This document shows, piece after piece, positions 12,701-27,700 of a DNA stretch of 57,675 nt. Under the pieces are notes generated by a model that ran no database searches, was not told where the DNA came from, and saw only the letters and a list, made by a program, of their open reading frames with translations. The position numbers were made by a program, and so were the translations under genes. The stretch spans positions 96,473-154,147 of the forward strand of contig NW_014577074.1 of assembly GCF_000485595.1 (NCBI RefSeq), given 5' to 3'. Every line of letters starts with the position of its first letter. Position 1 is the stretch's first letter. The stretch is from Priapulus caudatus (taxonomy: Eukaryota; Priapulida; Priapulimorpha; Priapulimorphida; Priapulidae).

Positions 12701-15700
12701 TCTAGTGCTGGGCATCGCCAGTCGGTATTAGTCCGTGAGAGACAATGCTGTAAGCACGGCGTGCTCGCGGCAAGGGTTACCCGGCAACCGTCGCACTACC
12801 GCAACTTTTTTTTCAATCGAAATCATTCCCGCTTTGCCATTAATTCCCTGTCATCTCGAATGGGGCGGACTCGTGCGCTCACTCTCTCTCTCTCCCTGGT
12901 TATTATTCCATAGCCGGCCCGAACGAGCGCGAACCCACTCTGAGACAATTTTGACGGAAATATTCCCATTTGCGCACAACCGCGCTTGCGCGAGTGTCCG
13001 CGATAAATTCGCTGGAGTTCACGGCGGGGGCGCGCGAATGAAATCCCCCTCCCCCTCCCCCTCCCCCTCTCCCGCCCCGAGCCGAAAACAGCCAAACGGT
13101 GGCGGCGTAAAATGGGGGAAAAATTGCAAACGGTTCTATTGCCGGCGACGCTTCCTCCCCAAGGGCCGCCGCGATGTCGTGACTCGTGGCTTGGGTTGCC
13201 ACCTACTCGCACAAAAAATTTACGAGGCATTGTATCCTCGCGCGCGCGCGTGTGAGTGAGTGCTGTACGCGCCGCGTCTGACGGAAGCCTTGCTATCGAT
13301 CCGCGACGGAACTTCCTCGTCATCGAGCATTCGTCACGTCGTTCCGAGAACGTTAGTCTGAACAACATTTTTTCTGCTGCGTTCAACGCGAAGACAACGC
13401 CGTTGCAGCGAGAGACTCTCGCAGACGAACACGCCGAGGCGGACGCACGAAACCCGGCGAAGCTGACCCAGAGCGCCATCTAGTGTCACAATACCTGATC
13501 ATAATAGCATCACGCGTGCGAAGAAGAGATTGCAGATGACGATGGAACTAAACGGGGGACACGACGGACAATCTTTGTCCGGCATATGACTGCTGTCGTT
13601 ACAGAGAAGTCGTATGGTGAAACTGACGGTCTTTGAACGCCGTCGCACGGAAATTTCAACTGCTCTTTTTTTACAAAATACAATCAACCCAATTCACTGT
13701 AGTCACTATCGATCAATTTTATCACATTAATCCCGTAATTAGATTGTTTTGTAAATGATTTATGAGCCAAAGAATATCGAATTATGGGCCAAGCTGCTAA
13801 TCGCGACTACGCCTCAAAATAGAATATAAGTACTTAACCAAGAAACCAATATTCGTGCACTCGTGCACTACTACTTAGTGATATCAATGCACGCTGCCAA
13901 CGCCATATTTTATTCATTATGCCTAAGCTGATGTTTTGTAAATGGCATGTATCTCTCTAAACTAAAACGTCCTATTATGAAGCTCTATCACTCTCACGTG
14001 CCCCCCTCTAACTCGCTCTCTGCCTCTCTTGTCGATTTTCCGAGGGTCAAATAGAGATTTCCTAGCAATGTTCGAAAGAAAGGCACTGGTGATTTTGTGG
14101 AAAGGACGTGTACTGTGGTGCGTACTGTTATTATGTGAGTAGCACCATAGGAATTATCACACCCCATGTTCCGAAATTCCTCTATGATGTTATTACACGT
14201 GTTCAAAATTATATTCATGTCCTAATGTGTCGCATATAAAGCAGTTTCTGACCTTCGTGCCTTGTAATGTGCTAAAACCATTAACTAATCATAATTTCGA
14301 CATTACACATTCCAAAATTCTATAAATTGCCCACCTAGGGAATTGCAATTCATATGAATTTTGACATTAGCAGCATGAAAATGTCTAATACCCAGGTTTT
14401 TTGCCAAAACTTACAACTCAGCCATATTTTGACAATTCGGCTATCGAAAATTAGTATTATTATCACATTATTAGTAGGTATACATTTTTACTTTGCTCCT
14501 GCTATGAGTACATGTATGGTCATGAATTTCAATTTACACTATCTACACAAATTGTGTCGTGGCTCCACCTGTCTGATAAACTTGATCAGGGGCGTAGATA
14601 GCAGGGGGGGATGCATCCCCCCCACTTATTGACGAGGGAGGGGGCGTGTACAATCATCCCCCCCCCCTACTTTCAGGAGGAAAATGGGAAATTCAAAATT
14701 TTCTGGGGGAGGACCCGCATACCCCCGCCTGTTTCTTACCACCCTCCTCGAAACCCTGCATTGGCCACTGTCGAGCTTAACAAATTGAGCACCCTCAATT
14801 TCTTCAAAAATCACTTCAAAAATCGTTCCGCGGCGCCTGTAGAGTACTGCTAACAAAGATTATGATTATGAATATTTGTATGCATATCAAAAGTCAAATT
14901 TGAGTTCATCTGACAGGGGCGTAGATAGCGGGAGGATGGGGGTATATCCCCCCCCCTCACACACTTATTGAGGTGGGGTGGCTTTCATCGCCCCTACTTT
15001 CAGGAAGAAAATGGGGAAAAATTTAATATTTTACAGAGAATAAATACTGGATATTTATCTACAAATCCATCATCGCTATTCATACTCTCCTAATGTATTA
15101 TTACAGAAATAGAACGTGACATACATCTACTGTAAAATGGCTGTAACTCGTTCCAAGAATGACATTATTTTACTGAAACTCAGACGGTTAATCTTATCAA
15201 CTGTTCACGAAAGTTAAATCCTTGCTTTATTCAAAATTAGAACAGACCTATTGAAAGTTGGGATATTGAATTTTCACAGGGATTGAATGGGAAAATTCAA
15301 TTTCATCTCACTTTTGGGGGGGATGGGGGTGCTGAGACCCGACCGGAAGTATATTCCCGATTTTGTACAAGGGGTGAAAATATGCACTTTTTGGTTCAAA
15401 TCTGGTTGTTTTCCTCATATTTTTTTGCAGTTTTTCTTAGTAAAATATACGTTTTATCAAAATTTCAGGGGGAGATGATTCCAGTGCTGTAGTTGTCAAC
15501 GGGGGGTCGGTAGTACGGGGCGTTCGCCCCCCCCCCTAGAATTTTCAGGGCAAATGTATTTGAGCCCAGGTAAGTCTGCACTGGTAACCCCAGTGAGGAC
15601 ATGTACATAGCACAGATTTGGTAGTAATCATTTTAGTGTTTGGTGTCCCCAAAGGTAAAAATACTCAACTCAACAGTGATGTTATTGTGATGAAGATTGT

Positions 15701-18700
15701 TTAATAGTGCTACCTCATAGTGCAGGAAATTGCATCGAAGAGGTGTTACTTTCAAAATCCCTGGACCCCCCCCCCCCTAAACAAGAAGGGGACACGCCCT
15801 GAAGGAAGAAAAACCCTGATATTCTATGATAAAGATGTCCAAAATTGATTGCTTTTAGATTGCAACTTTTTAACAATTCCACACAGTGGGAGGGGAACAC
15901 CCCCCGGGCGCTTCATGCCCTTGAGCTCGCATGATTCGCCCCCTCCCCCTAAAAAAAATGTCTGGATCCACCACTGGTTGTGTGTGTGTTGCGTGTTATT
16001 AAACCTCTGGGATCCATAGAAAAAAATTACCCTAGAATTCACAAAATTGCACTTACAATATCAATATTTTTCAATTCCCTCAAAAACGGCCATCTTGAAG
16101 GTTCTAAATTGCTAAAATCCAAGAGCTTCCACGGGCTCCGCCCCCTGGACCCCGGGCTAGGGCGCTGCCCCTGCACCCTGCCAGGGGCCCTAAGGTGGCC
16201 CCCTGGACCCCAACCATTAAGGGCTTTGTGCCAAGTTGCTCGCGGTGTGCGCTACTCGCGCACACTATTCATATACATTGCGATAGAAGTAACAGCGAAA
16301 TCATCCCCCCCACAACTGAGGACCTGTCTACGCCACTGAACTTGATATATAACTGAAGATACAGTCAAACCAGAGTATAAAGGACCAATCAAGAGAAACC
16401 CCTTAGGTGTCCTTTATTATCTGCTGCACTTTATATGGAGGTTGTTCCACTGTATAAGTGTCACTAATGGGAAATGCAACAAGGGTCCTTTATAGACAGG
16501 TGTTTATTTTATAGTGGTGTGCTAACATAGATTTGATTGTATATGCAGTGAAACTACAATACACATGATAGAGAACCAAACATGACAGGAATTGATGCTC
16601 TAAAAACTAAATACCTAATACAATATTATATATAATAATATTCCAATTCTATAAAGAACATAAGAGTATATTTGAGGTTAAGATGACAATCAAACCAGGT
16701 ATATAAGCTGCGTTCACACGAGGATTTCAGTTCCGTACTTGAGCGTTCACATGCTAAAATATACGCGGCTTATTCAGTACCGTACTTAAATACGCGGCTT
16801 GCTTAGCGCGGAATCATATTCCGCGCCAACTAAGCCGCGTATATTCGGCACCACGCTGGCCGCGTATTGTCTGTCGTGTGAACGCATTTCAGCCGAACTC
16901 AGCACCAACGAGGCCGTGTATACGTGTGAACGCAGCTATATTTGAGCTACTATATAAAAAAACAAATCGCGGGGTCTACAATATATATACACTATATAAC
17001 ACACTGTATAAAACAAGACTACGAATAGAGGATACATACTTGTGCACATCCCTCTTCTTTGCCTTTCCATCGTGTACTGAATACACAGTAAAGGCTGCAT
17101 TCTCTACTTCTGACTTGAGCTTGTCATTCTCAACCTAGAAACAGAAGTCACAATTTCCAAATTTTAAATGGCATTCCAACTTGACATGTAAAGCAAAGAA
17201 TGTCCTAAAATGCAATGATTGGCACTCTGTAACCTACTCGAACGACAACAAAAAAACACTCAAGTTGAAATATATACATTGAAGTTTAAGAAAAACTTAT
17301 TATAGATTAATTTTGAGTAACCTACCATTAGCAATACTGCATCACCAAAGTGTTCAGCTATTTTCTCTGTCACTCGGCACGAGACCAGGTCTGGACTGAA
17401 AAATTGTTTTACAATATTGTTTACTCACTGACACTGCATTATTTATTATTTACCAGAGCTGCAATGGTTGTCAAATAATTGAAAAGTCTTCCTTCACTTA
17501 GATGTATTTGCCTGTTTGACATGATATGTAGAACAAGTAGAAACGTTTCTCCTAAAAGACAGCTCAGGATCAAGCACTCGCAAACCAATACAAAACATTT
17601 AAGAATTAAGTAACATATTTTTGGCATTAAAAAGAATGAATCAGAGATCGGACATGTCAGTGGTGTGACACGCAATATCATACTGATACTAATCTGCTGA
17701 ACATCAACAAATTGTAATACCCGTTACAATATGTAGCCTGTCAGAGCAAAACATGCCGTAGGACTTCAATGTTCATTCTGAGTTATAGGTGATTTTTCAC
17801 CTAAAAGTAGTGAAAAGCCACTTTTTTTTCCTTTTTTTTCATATATTTGGTCATATATTTGATTTTTTTTTGGTCATAAATACCTTTAGTAGTTATCCAT
17901 GTTCGATAATAAAACTGGCCAAAAGTGTAATATGCAGTAAGATATTTTTTCAGATTTTTGTCCAAATGAAGGCCAAATGAAAACAAACTTTAACTTTATG
18001 ACCTAATTATTCTGAACTTTGTTTTCCAAAATCGGCCCGATTCCAACTACTCAAATGCTCATAACTTCCGAACCATATGACCTAGTGAAGAAGATCTTGG
18101 TGTCAAAATAACCAGAATTGAATGGTCTTTCTGATAAAACTACTAACTCATAATGTCCGAATTGAGTCCTACAGCATGTTTTGATCTGACAGGCTACATA
18201 TTGTGGTGCACTCTAGCTAGTAAGTTTCTTGGAATGCGCAAGTACAGGCCATGTCAAAAAAGATGAAGTTGTTCTTGTAAATTTTCCCATTGCAACTTTA
18301 ATTCTTGTTGCAGGGTTAGCTCAGTATGCCAATTGCCATGCCTGGTACTATTAGTTTACAAAGGAAAGGTCAGACTTATAATTTGCCGTGGGATGCATGT
18401 CATGGATTGGCCATGGATTGGCCATGCATGGCATGGTGACCCAGTTTTGACTAACGATTATGATCCTGGAGTAAAAAAAACTACTGAGATGAGGTATTAT
18501 CATGTCACAAGTACCTATTGGCAGTGAAGCTTTCGTTAGCTTGGTAGTAGCCGGCTATGACAAGGTTTTTAGCTCTGCAGTAGGCATCTACCTGAAAGAT
18601 TAGGGAAACCACAATTTTAAACTACAACTCAAGCATTTTGTATCCAGGATGAAAATATCTACACATTTTCTTGCATTTACCATGATTATTTGATTAATTA

Positions 18701-21700
18701 CATATAGCAGTAACATTACCAACCTAAAACACACATTTTGCCAATTTTCATTTTGAATTAGTAACTGATAATGATTTTAATCTACAATTTACAACAGTTG
18801 CGATTTAAACAACATCAAGTCTGCCCAGAAAGTATTCTTAATTTTGATGCAAAATTAATTTTAATAAATTGAGGATATATTTGAGTAAAGGAGATGAAAA
18901 TGTTGCCATATATAGACTGAACTGATGAAGCTGTGCAATGTATTCCCTATAAAAACTAGGACGTGCTATTGTGAAACCTCTCTCTCTTACAAACTAGACA
19001 CACAATTCTTGATTGCACTGTGACTAGGGTACACAGATAGACACTCCTATTAGGTTATCTATAATAAAGCCACCCTAAAACTATTGTATTACCAACTTTG
19101 ACACAGAATGTTGGACTACGTAGCTTTGCTAGATTTGCCACCACTTAACGTAGTTTCAATACCAGGGAAGGTGAGGTGTCAATAATCAAACTAAGGGTGG
19201 GAAGCAAGGGGGAAAATTTCTGTTTATGCAGCAATTGACGGTTGGAACTCTCTACCACAGCATTTTAGGAGAAATACTTTAATAGTTGTCAGTACTATCC
19301 TAAAAAAGTCGAATTAATTGCAAAGGTTGAAACATTGAGGAGGCAGAGGAGTTTGAATTACATTATTGAATTAAATTGTAAATAGTGCAGAAGAAAAGTA
19401 CAAATTATGTCAAAAGTATGACTTGTAAAAATTGCACACCTGTATATTTCGATTCAAACTCAAAGTCCTATATCTAATACATATTTGTGAATGTCTCTCT
19501 GTTTGTCTGTTTTCGATGCAAATCAATATGGGCCACTCTAGACCACGTGCTAGACCATATACTCTATGTCCAAGGATGCTCAGTAGATGTAACTTTTGAT
19601 GCTGAATGTCATGGACACATTGGATTTGACCTCAGAGGTCATCCCACGTCACAGGAGGAAAAAATTAGGCAAAAATCGGTGATAAATTGCCCCTGCAGCA
19701 GTATTAAATAAATGCGACCCTGCAGCAGCAGTAAATAAACCGGCCCCTGCAGCAGCACTAAATAAACGGGATTCACTTTGCACTGTACAATGCGCCATGT
19801 CATTGACCTAACACAGGGGTCGAAATTAGCGGTATCCCGATATCCGCGGGATAGTAGATTCTTGTGTTGGATACCAGATTTCAATACTTGGTATCCCGCC
19901 GGGTATGGCATGTATTTTGTTTCATAATTCGATTTTTTGTTTTATGGTTGATTTTATCACATATAACATGCACGGATCGAATGCTTCGATCCACGGATCG
20001 AATAATGCGATTCAGAGTCGCATGGTTCGATGTGGTGCGTGCAAGAGGGATCTACATAATACCAAAAATACCGTAGTGGTTATTCCCACTGCGGCGGTGC
20101 GGATAACAGAAAATGTGTTCTTATTCGCACCGCGGTGAATTCGCAGTGCACACGCAAGCAGAAGTTAACTGATAGCCTTGACCACTGAGCTCTATCATAG
20201 AATAATTTATTTTATTTTATTTTATATTTTATACATGTTGAAAGGCCAAGGAGTGCCAACATTGAGCAGTTACTATGTATGAGCAAGAGAGAAAATAGAG
20301 GAAGAGGGACGAGGTATATGAGGAGGGGAGAAGGTGGTACAGGCGGAAGGAGAGAAGGTATAGGACGAGGGAGAAGGTAGTTGGAGAGGAGGAGGGGAGA
20401 AGGGGTGGAGGTAGAAGAGGTAGAGGATGAGGAAAAAGGTAGTGGATGAGGAGGGGGAGAAGGGGATGAGGTAGAAAAGGGGGACAGGGAGGAGGTAGAA
20501 AAGGGGTACAAGAAGGAGGTCGAGGAGGAGGGTAGAAGGTGGTGAGGGAGAAGATCTATAGTCTCTTGCAGAACCTCTACTTCGGTAGTGCGCATAACGC
20601 ATCTACAATGTAATTATTTCCATTTACATTTTTGTAATTTTGTTTTATTATACTTTTAATGTGGGGTTCTTTGGTGAGAAATTGTTATTTGTGTAAGCCT
20701 ATAAATATACATTGATGCCTGTGATGTGTATGCATTGTATCAAGCAAACCAGACAATGCGTCTAGACAATACGTCTGCAGTGTACTTGTCTGTGCATATC
20801 TGTGAATCTGTTTTCATGTTTTATGTATAATAATTACATTACATATTAATAATTTTCAAATGCTATTATTGCATATTTCAATATTTTGGATACCCACATT
20901 GTTGAAATTACTATCCAAAAAATGGAACGCCAGATCTTTGGGGGGATACCAAATTTCAATACCTGGTATCCCGAATGGATACCATAATAAAAATCTAATT
21001 TCGACCCCTGTAACAACATTCACCGTGCACTGACTTGATACAGAATGTGCACCACTACTTTCGATAGGTTCTAGCAAATTCTAAAAAATTATTAATCTTA
21101 CTTGAATGTACCAATTTCCACCCATGAAAAGGCCTGCATTAGTTATTCTGCAACTTTAAACGTGTACCAGATAGATAGATAGATAGATAGTGTTACGTGC
21201 TGCACAGCCCCGAAGTCATAGCCAAAACCAGAACCAGTGGAGAACGTTTACACAAGCATTTATTCAGCTACACAACCGTGTGCTCCGTGCTCCGTGCCCT
21301 GTCCACTGCCTCGTGTATACACGTGTACGTTACACCCATATATTGCCACGTGTGTCGCCATCTAGTGGCTGACTAGGCTATTCCAGACATGTTTTACAAC
21401 ACTTAACATCTTTCCCCTTTTGGAAAAACTCGATCTAGCTCAACACCAATCAACACTATTTCTTTAGTCATCAAAGTAACACGACCCAAAATTATTAAAA
21501 TAACAGAACACAAAACTAACTATTTTCACAATCCTCATAGGTAGTATGACTTTAACGTTATCACTTCACAAGAATTTAACTTGTATCAAATATCATCAAT
21601 ACATCACAAATTATACCTTCTTGTGCCACCGATACGTGTTACATAAATGAACGATCATAGCTGAATAAAATAAAACCGCTTAACATAAGACGTGTCACTC

Positions 21701-24700
21701 TATCATCCGATACTACTGATGCTACTGCCTAAACCTTACAGGCATTTTAACAGTTCTGCCGGATCTGGTTGTCTTTACATCGGCGTCTGTTGCCATCTTT
21801 GTTTTGCCAACCGCCGATGCTGACGGTGGCTGAGGTACGTCGGAAGGGGGTGCGATTGGCACTTGCGTGGGCAACGCCGGCGACGTCGCTTGTCGCAGCT
21901 CTTGTCGTGGCTCATGTGGCGGGCTGTCGCTCTCTGTGGCAATGCTTAATTTGGCTTGGCTTGGTTGAGGCGGCAGCAAGTGTGCTGACTTGTCAAACTT
22001 CCTGAGGTGGCGTCTGTTCCTTCGGAACACTTTTCCTTGTTCCGTGGTCACCTCAAATAAGCGACCTATCAGCTGCTTTGACACTCTTGCCTCCTGCCAC
22101 TCTCTCTTCCCGGGAACCAGCGGCTGCATCCTCACAGTGTTATCAACTGTGAGCCAGCTAAGTTCCCTGCAGTTACGCCTGCTCTTTCCAAGCACCCGCT
22201 TTCTCTCTTTAGACTGCGCCTCCCTTATCGGGTCAGCATACCCCGGCTTCAACTTTGCTTCACTGATGGGCATAACAGTCTTTGTGCGTCTCCCCAGCAG
22301 CCTTTGAGCTGGGCTGGTTGACATCCCCTCTGTTGGTGTGTTTCTAGCATTTAGAAGACCTAAGAATGGGTCTTCCCCAGAGGCCTTGCTCTTCCTCATG
22401 AGCCTCTTCACAATCTTTACAGCAGCCTCGGCTGCCCCGTTGGCCTGACTGTTGCCAGGGCTGATTAACTCATGGTGAAACTTCCAGCCGCGTGCGAATG
22501 ACCGGAACCTCGCTGATGTGAATTGAGCAGCATTATCCGTGACGACCGTGTCAGGGATACCATATCTCGAGAAGTGCTCCTTAAGCTTCATAATCACTGC
22601 TTCAGCAGTTGTCTCACGCAGCCGGTCAACATCAGAGACGTTGCTATGATCATCCACTGTGACAAGGTACCGTATATACTCGCGTAATAACCGCAAATTT
22701 GGCCTCAGATTTCAACCCTGTATTTGCTCTGCGGTTTATAAGTGCGCCACACCGTGAGGGGAAATATACTAGGCGCAATACTTGGTTACCCGATTCAAAT
22801 TGAGGTGCGGCTTATAGGCGCCCGCGGTTATTACGCGATCATATACGGTAATCACAGCCTGCCCACGACAACAAGTCCGATGCCACGCTTTGCCAAGGTC
22901 TCCGAGGCACCTCTGCAATGACTGGTGACTCTGCATGTTGTTTCACTGAATATGTCGCGCATGTACCGCATGCTTCCACATATTGTCGGATCTCTGCCGA
23001 CATACCCGGCCAGAAGATCAGGTCTCTGGCTCTCCGTAGACACGAGTTTATTCCTAGATGCCCCTGATGTACCTTCTCCTTCATTTCTTTCCTTAGACTG
23101 ACTGGGACGACTATTCGTCCACCTCGCAGGATGATTCCACCCTGAACGGTAAGCTCGTCCCTGTAGCTAAAGTACGGACGTAGACTCTCTGTCAAGTGCC
23201 TTACCTCGCTAGGCCATCCTTTCATGATGACCTGCCCCAGGGCCACAAGAGTGTCATCTGACAACGTAGCACCGCTGATCTGAAGTAACCTTTCATCCTT
23301 CAGTGGATGGCACGTGATGTTGTGCACATCCACAACCTCCTCCTGGTTGGTTGTGAAGTGGGTGCTCTAGACAGCGCGTCTGCCAACAGTATCTCATTTC
23401 CCGCGTTATATTTCAAACAGTATAAGTACTTTTGTGCCCTCAGAATGAGATTCTGTAGCCTTTTCGGGGCCTTCGAGAGTGGCTTTGCGCAAATCGCCAC
23501 CAGCGGTTTGTGGTCCGTCCAGACCTCAACCTCTCGCCCGAAAGTGTAGTGATGGAACTTTTCCAATCCATACGTCATGGCCAGCATCTCCTTTTCTACT
23601 GGGCATAGCGGCGTTCAGCCTCAGACAAAGCACAGCTCGCATACGCCACGGGCCTGCCCTCTTGCAGCAGAGCAGATCCAAGTCCATACTCACACGCGTC
23701 GTTCTCTAGGGTGAGGGTCTTAACCGGATTGTAGAAAGCCAACACTGGCGTTTTTGTGATCCTGTCCTTCACCTGATCAAACGCGTCCTGCTGCGCCGTG
23801 GACCACGTCCACGCAACATTCTTCTTCAGCAGGTTGTGGAGTGGATGGATTAATGTGGTGACCTTGGGGAAAACTTGGCCAAGTAGTTGACCATCCACAG
23901 AAACCTACGTAGCTCCTCCAACCCACCTGGTTCCTTCATATCTCTGATCGCAGACACTTTCTCATCGTCGATGCCCAGGCCTTCTGCCGAGATACGGTGG
24001 CCCATGAAGGTGAAGGTATTCACTGCTACTTCCATCTTGTCAGGATTCAGCTTTATTCCTACCTCCCTGCACCTATCTAGAAATTTCCCCAGTCTCTCAT
24101 CATGCTCCTGCATGGTTCTTGCATGAACTACCACATCATCAGCAATGCAGATCACCCCTGGTAGATCGCTGAGGGCTTTCAGCAGCTTCCTCTGAAAAAT
24201 TTCTGATGACAAACACAAACCGAAATGTAACCAGAGCCATCGGAATCTTCCAAAGCACATCGGAAATGCTGTGAGTAAACTCGACTCATGGTCCAACTTA
24301 ACATGCCAATATCCCGAGGCGAGATCCGTCTTCGAGAATACTCTTGAGTCACTCAACTCATGTAATGCATCNNNNNNNNNNGTCACTAGCTATATGTTAA
24401 CACTTGAACACGCGTTAACCAATGGTGTAATCACTAACACAACAAAAACAAATAACTGAATTTTGTCAAATTACCACTCAACTAAATGCTATGTAAAAAA
24501 AACACAACGAAGGGCACTGAGTATCTTCTGTTGTTCCTCGGGTTAGTCACCTTCATTCGACATGTCCCCGCAGGTTTGTGGACAGCCTTGTTCCACATCT
24601 TTAGTACACCTCTATATGGCTCTATCTTGTCTGCAAATCTGGATGGCAGCATGTTTACAGACGCCCCGGTGTCTATCTGAAAATCGACTTCTGAACCGCC

Positions 24701-27700
24701 AACCATCATCCGACACTTTGTCATCCTACTGGTTGGGGACACACCTGTGACAGCTTGCACAGACGGTCTTTTCCCCTGAGCTGTGACTGTATTGCACCAC
24801 TCATAATCTGAGTCACTGGCAGATACATCATCATAATACTCTTCCTTTAGCTGATTCACCCGGCCCCTACCAGTCCTGAAGGGCGCCGATACTCTCTGTT
24901 TCTGTTGTCCGCGTCTCATGTTGTCTGGGCATTTTGACTTAAAAAGTGATTCTTCTCACCGCATATGTGGCACGTCTTGCCAAAAGCTGGACACTTTTCT
25001 TTCTTCATGACGTGAGAGAAGTTGCAAAATCTGCACTGTTCTTTCTGCAAAGTTACGTACTGTTTATCCTTGACCTCGGGAAATCTTGCCCTTATTTTGT
25101 GCACAGTATCAGGCATAACTGGCTTCAATGCTCTGTCACACAACGAAGCAGACTGTGCAGCCCTGCACACATCAATGCACCTGTCAAGGTCAAGTTTTCT
25201 TATCTTTAGCAAGTCTTCTCTCGTTTCATTTTCTCTTATTCCCAGCACAACTCTGTCTCTTATCATAGAAGCCTCGCACGTGCTGCAAAGCTTACAGGTT
25301 TGTGCCAGTGTTCTGAGGTCGGCCAGGAAGTGATCAAAGTCCTCCCCTTCCTGCTGACAACGCCGGTAAAATAAAAATCTCTCCATGGTTTCATTCACCT
25401 CACCTATGCCTATGGCATATTCTTAAAATTTCCCTGTAATTTCAGTGACAGTTCTTTGTGGGCGGAGAGTTCTCGGGTTCTCGGGTTCTCGGGTTCTCGG
25501 GTTTCTCCCAGTTCTCGGGCGTTGAGAAGCTAAACCCACTGAGCGTTTTCATCGCATCGTCAGCGAGACAGTTCTCAAGCATTGCTACCTGAAACGCACG
25601 GTCTTTCGTGTGTAGCCCAGATAACAGGTTGTAGTTGTCCCATCTTTTCTTAAAAAGCTTCCAACTCCCTACTTTGTCTTCTTCCAAAGTCAGGGGCTGT
25701 GGTGGCTTTATGCTGCCGAAGTTGTAGCCCTGCCTGTCAGGCTCACTGCCACGTGTCACGCGCACCTCCATTTGACTTGTGAATCTTTCTCCAGGCTATA
25801 ACACAGCTTTCCACAGATGTCCTATCCTGTGCATGGTTTATTCAGTTTACCGCTGCCACCATGTTACGTGCTGCACAGTGCACAGCCACGAAGTCATAGC
25901 CAAAACCAGAACCAGTGGAGAACGTTTACACAAGCATTTATTCAGCTACATAACCGTGTGCTCCGTGCTCCGTGCCCTGTCCACTGCTTAACTGCCTCGT
26001 GTAACATGCGTCTAAACAGAGGAATTGCTCCGACCTGTGATTGGAGGATAAACAATAAGACCCGCCACTCCTGCGCCATACGCATTATTGCTCATTTGAC
26101 GGTTTAGGCAACGTGTACTAACTATCATATGGAGCGAAACGAGTTTGAGGTTACTTTCTATAAATTCTAGCTAGTATAGACACGTCTTAGCATTTAATCT
26201 CTGTGATTTGAGTCTATTGAAGCGCGATTAGTCGCTAATTAATTAGCAAATCATGACGCGCGGCTATGACCGTGTTGAAACGAAACGCTCACGAATTCTA
26301 CTTTTTATTCCTCCAAAAATGGGCGTGCGGAAGTGGGCCCGGCGGCCCCCGGCCCCCCCCCGACCCTCCTCGATTTTTGATCCTTCCAATCACAGGGTCG
26401 GATGCAATTCCTCTGTTTAGACGCATGTCTCGTGTATACACGTGTACGTTACACCCATCTATTGCCATCGCTGTCGCCATCTAGTGGCTGACATAGGCTA
26501 TTCAGACATGTTATTACAACACTTAACAGATAGATATGAGTAATAGGTAAGATTAGATAGATGGATGGATAGATAGATAGAGATTGATAGATATAAATGA
26601 TAAATTAAATAGATAGATAGATGAAATATTACATAGATAGATAAATAATTACATAGATAGATAAATAGATAAGATAAACTAGATCAATTCAGATTAGATC
26701 AGATAGATGCGATAGAGTAGAATAAATAGATAGATTTTTGGGTATTTTTCTTTCAACCAAGTTGTTACCAACTGAGCGCTTTATTTCCCGGGCAACGCTG
26801 GCTGTCCTGCTAGTTACTCCTATGATTAGGAGTAATGTTGCAAGAACCACACTGCCACAATGTAAATAAGTGTGCTTGCCATACTTTTGTGCATACATCC
26901 TTGGTAGTTATCTAAATTCTTGAATTTAAAATTCATTGTAACAGTATGTGTATATATATGAATATTTACCTAAAAAGGTAAAGTAAAAAAATAAAACTTG
27001 ACAGAATCCTATTAATATTAACGACGTGGATATTCGTCCGAGCATCGGACACCTGTTCGTGGTCCGTCGATCATCAACATCATCGGTTGGACCCAAGTAA
27101 CCGATGATCGGTTACAATCGGTTACTCGGGGTGTTGCATGCCTGCTTGTGCGTAACGTCGTGTGCATGTACGTGTGTGCATGTATGTGCTTGTTTAGCCC
27201 TGTTTACTGTTTGTTTTGCACTGTTTACTACTGTGTGTATAATACATGTATGTTAATAAAGGACAACATGTATAGTAGCGATATCTCTGATTCTCATCAC
27301 TTTTCCAAATTTTCTTGTTAAAGTTTAAAAAAATTTTTTTTTAGGAAATCGATTATGGATTTTGATAACCAAGCGCTTGGTTCGAGCCACTGTTCAACCG
27401 ATGATCGAGTATAATCGATGATCGTGACATCACTACCTGTTCGTATGCGCTATTCGTCCGAGCAGTTGTTGCGCATGCGCTGTTCATGTAGCATGCCGCA
27501 GGCTAGCTCTAGTACTATAGCTTGCGTTCATTAACTGCCGCCGGGCTATAGAACATTTCCAGCTAGATTTCGTAACTGCAACCTGTTACCACCTGTCCCC
27601 ACGAAAAATTGATCGCAAAACGCAAAATGATGAGGCTTTTTAACACTTATTTATCTACATGGACATCTCACCTATCTTTTTGAACACTTTCCACAACTTT

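Larger units (their letters stand above)
21191..26528 (-). mobile_element. Ty3/Gypsy LTR retrotransposon, degraded, minus orientation
   Basis: A nearly complete Ty3/Gypsy element lies in EMC8/9 intron 1, in the same orientation as the gene. It has LTRs at both ends, a 5-bp target repeat GATAG (21186-21190 and 26529-26533), a primer-binding site, a polypurine tract, and gag, protease, reverse transcriptase, RNase H and integrase regions in the Gypsy order. It landed in a GATA microsatellite, which explains the GATAG duplication. Frameshifts, a 10-N assembly gap with missing RT sequence, a TA-flanked MITE in integrase and an element in the 5' LTR show that it is inactive. Confidence 0.95.

Noticed and set aside
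12735-13479. Overlapping frames of 174 and 218 codons on opposite strands
   Set aside because: High-GC composition keeps both strands open. Neither resembles a protein family and no splice sites fit.
21722-25771. Possible host domesticated retroviral-like gene
   Set aside because: LTRs, target duplication, PBS and PPT are all present, and frames are broken by insertions and frameshifts, so it is an ordinary dead Gypsy copy.
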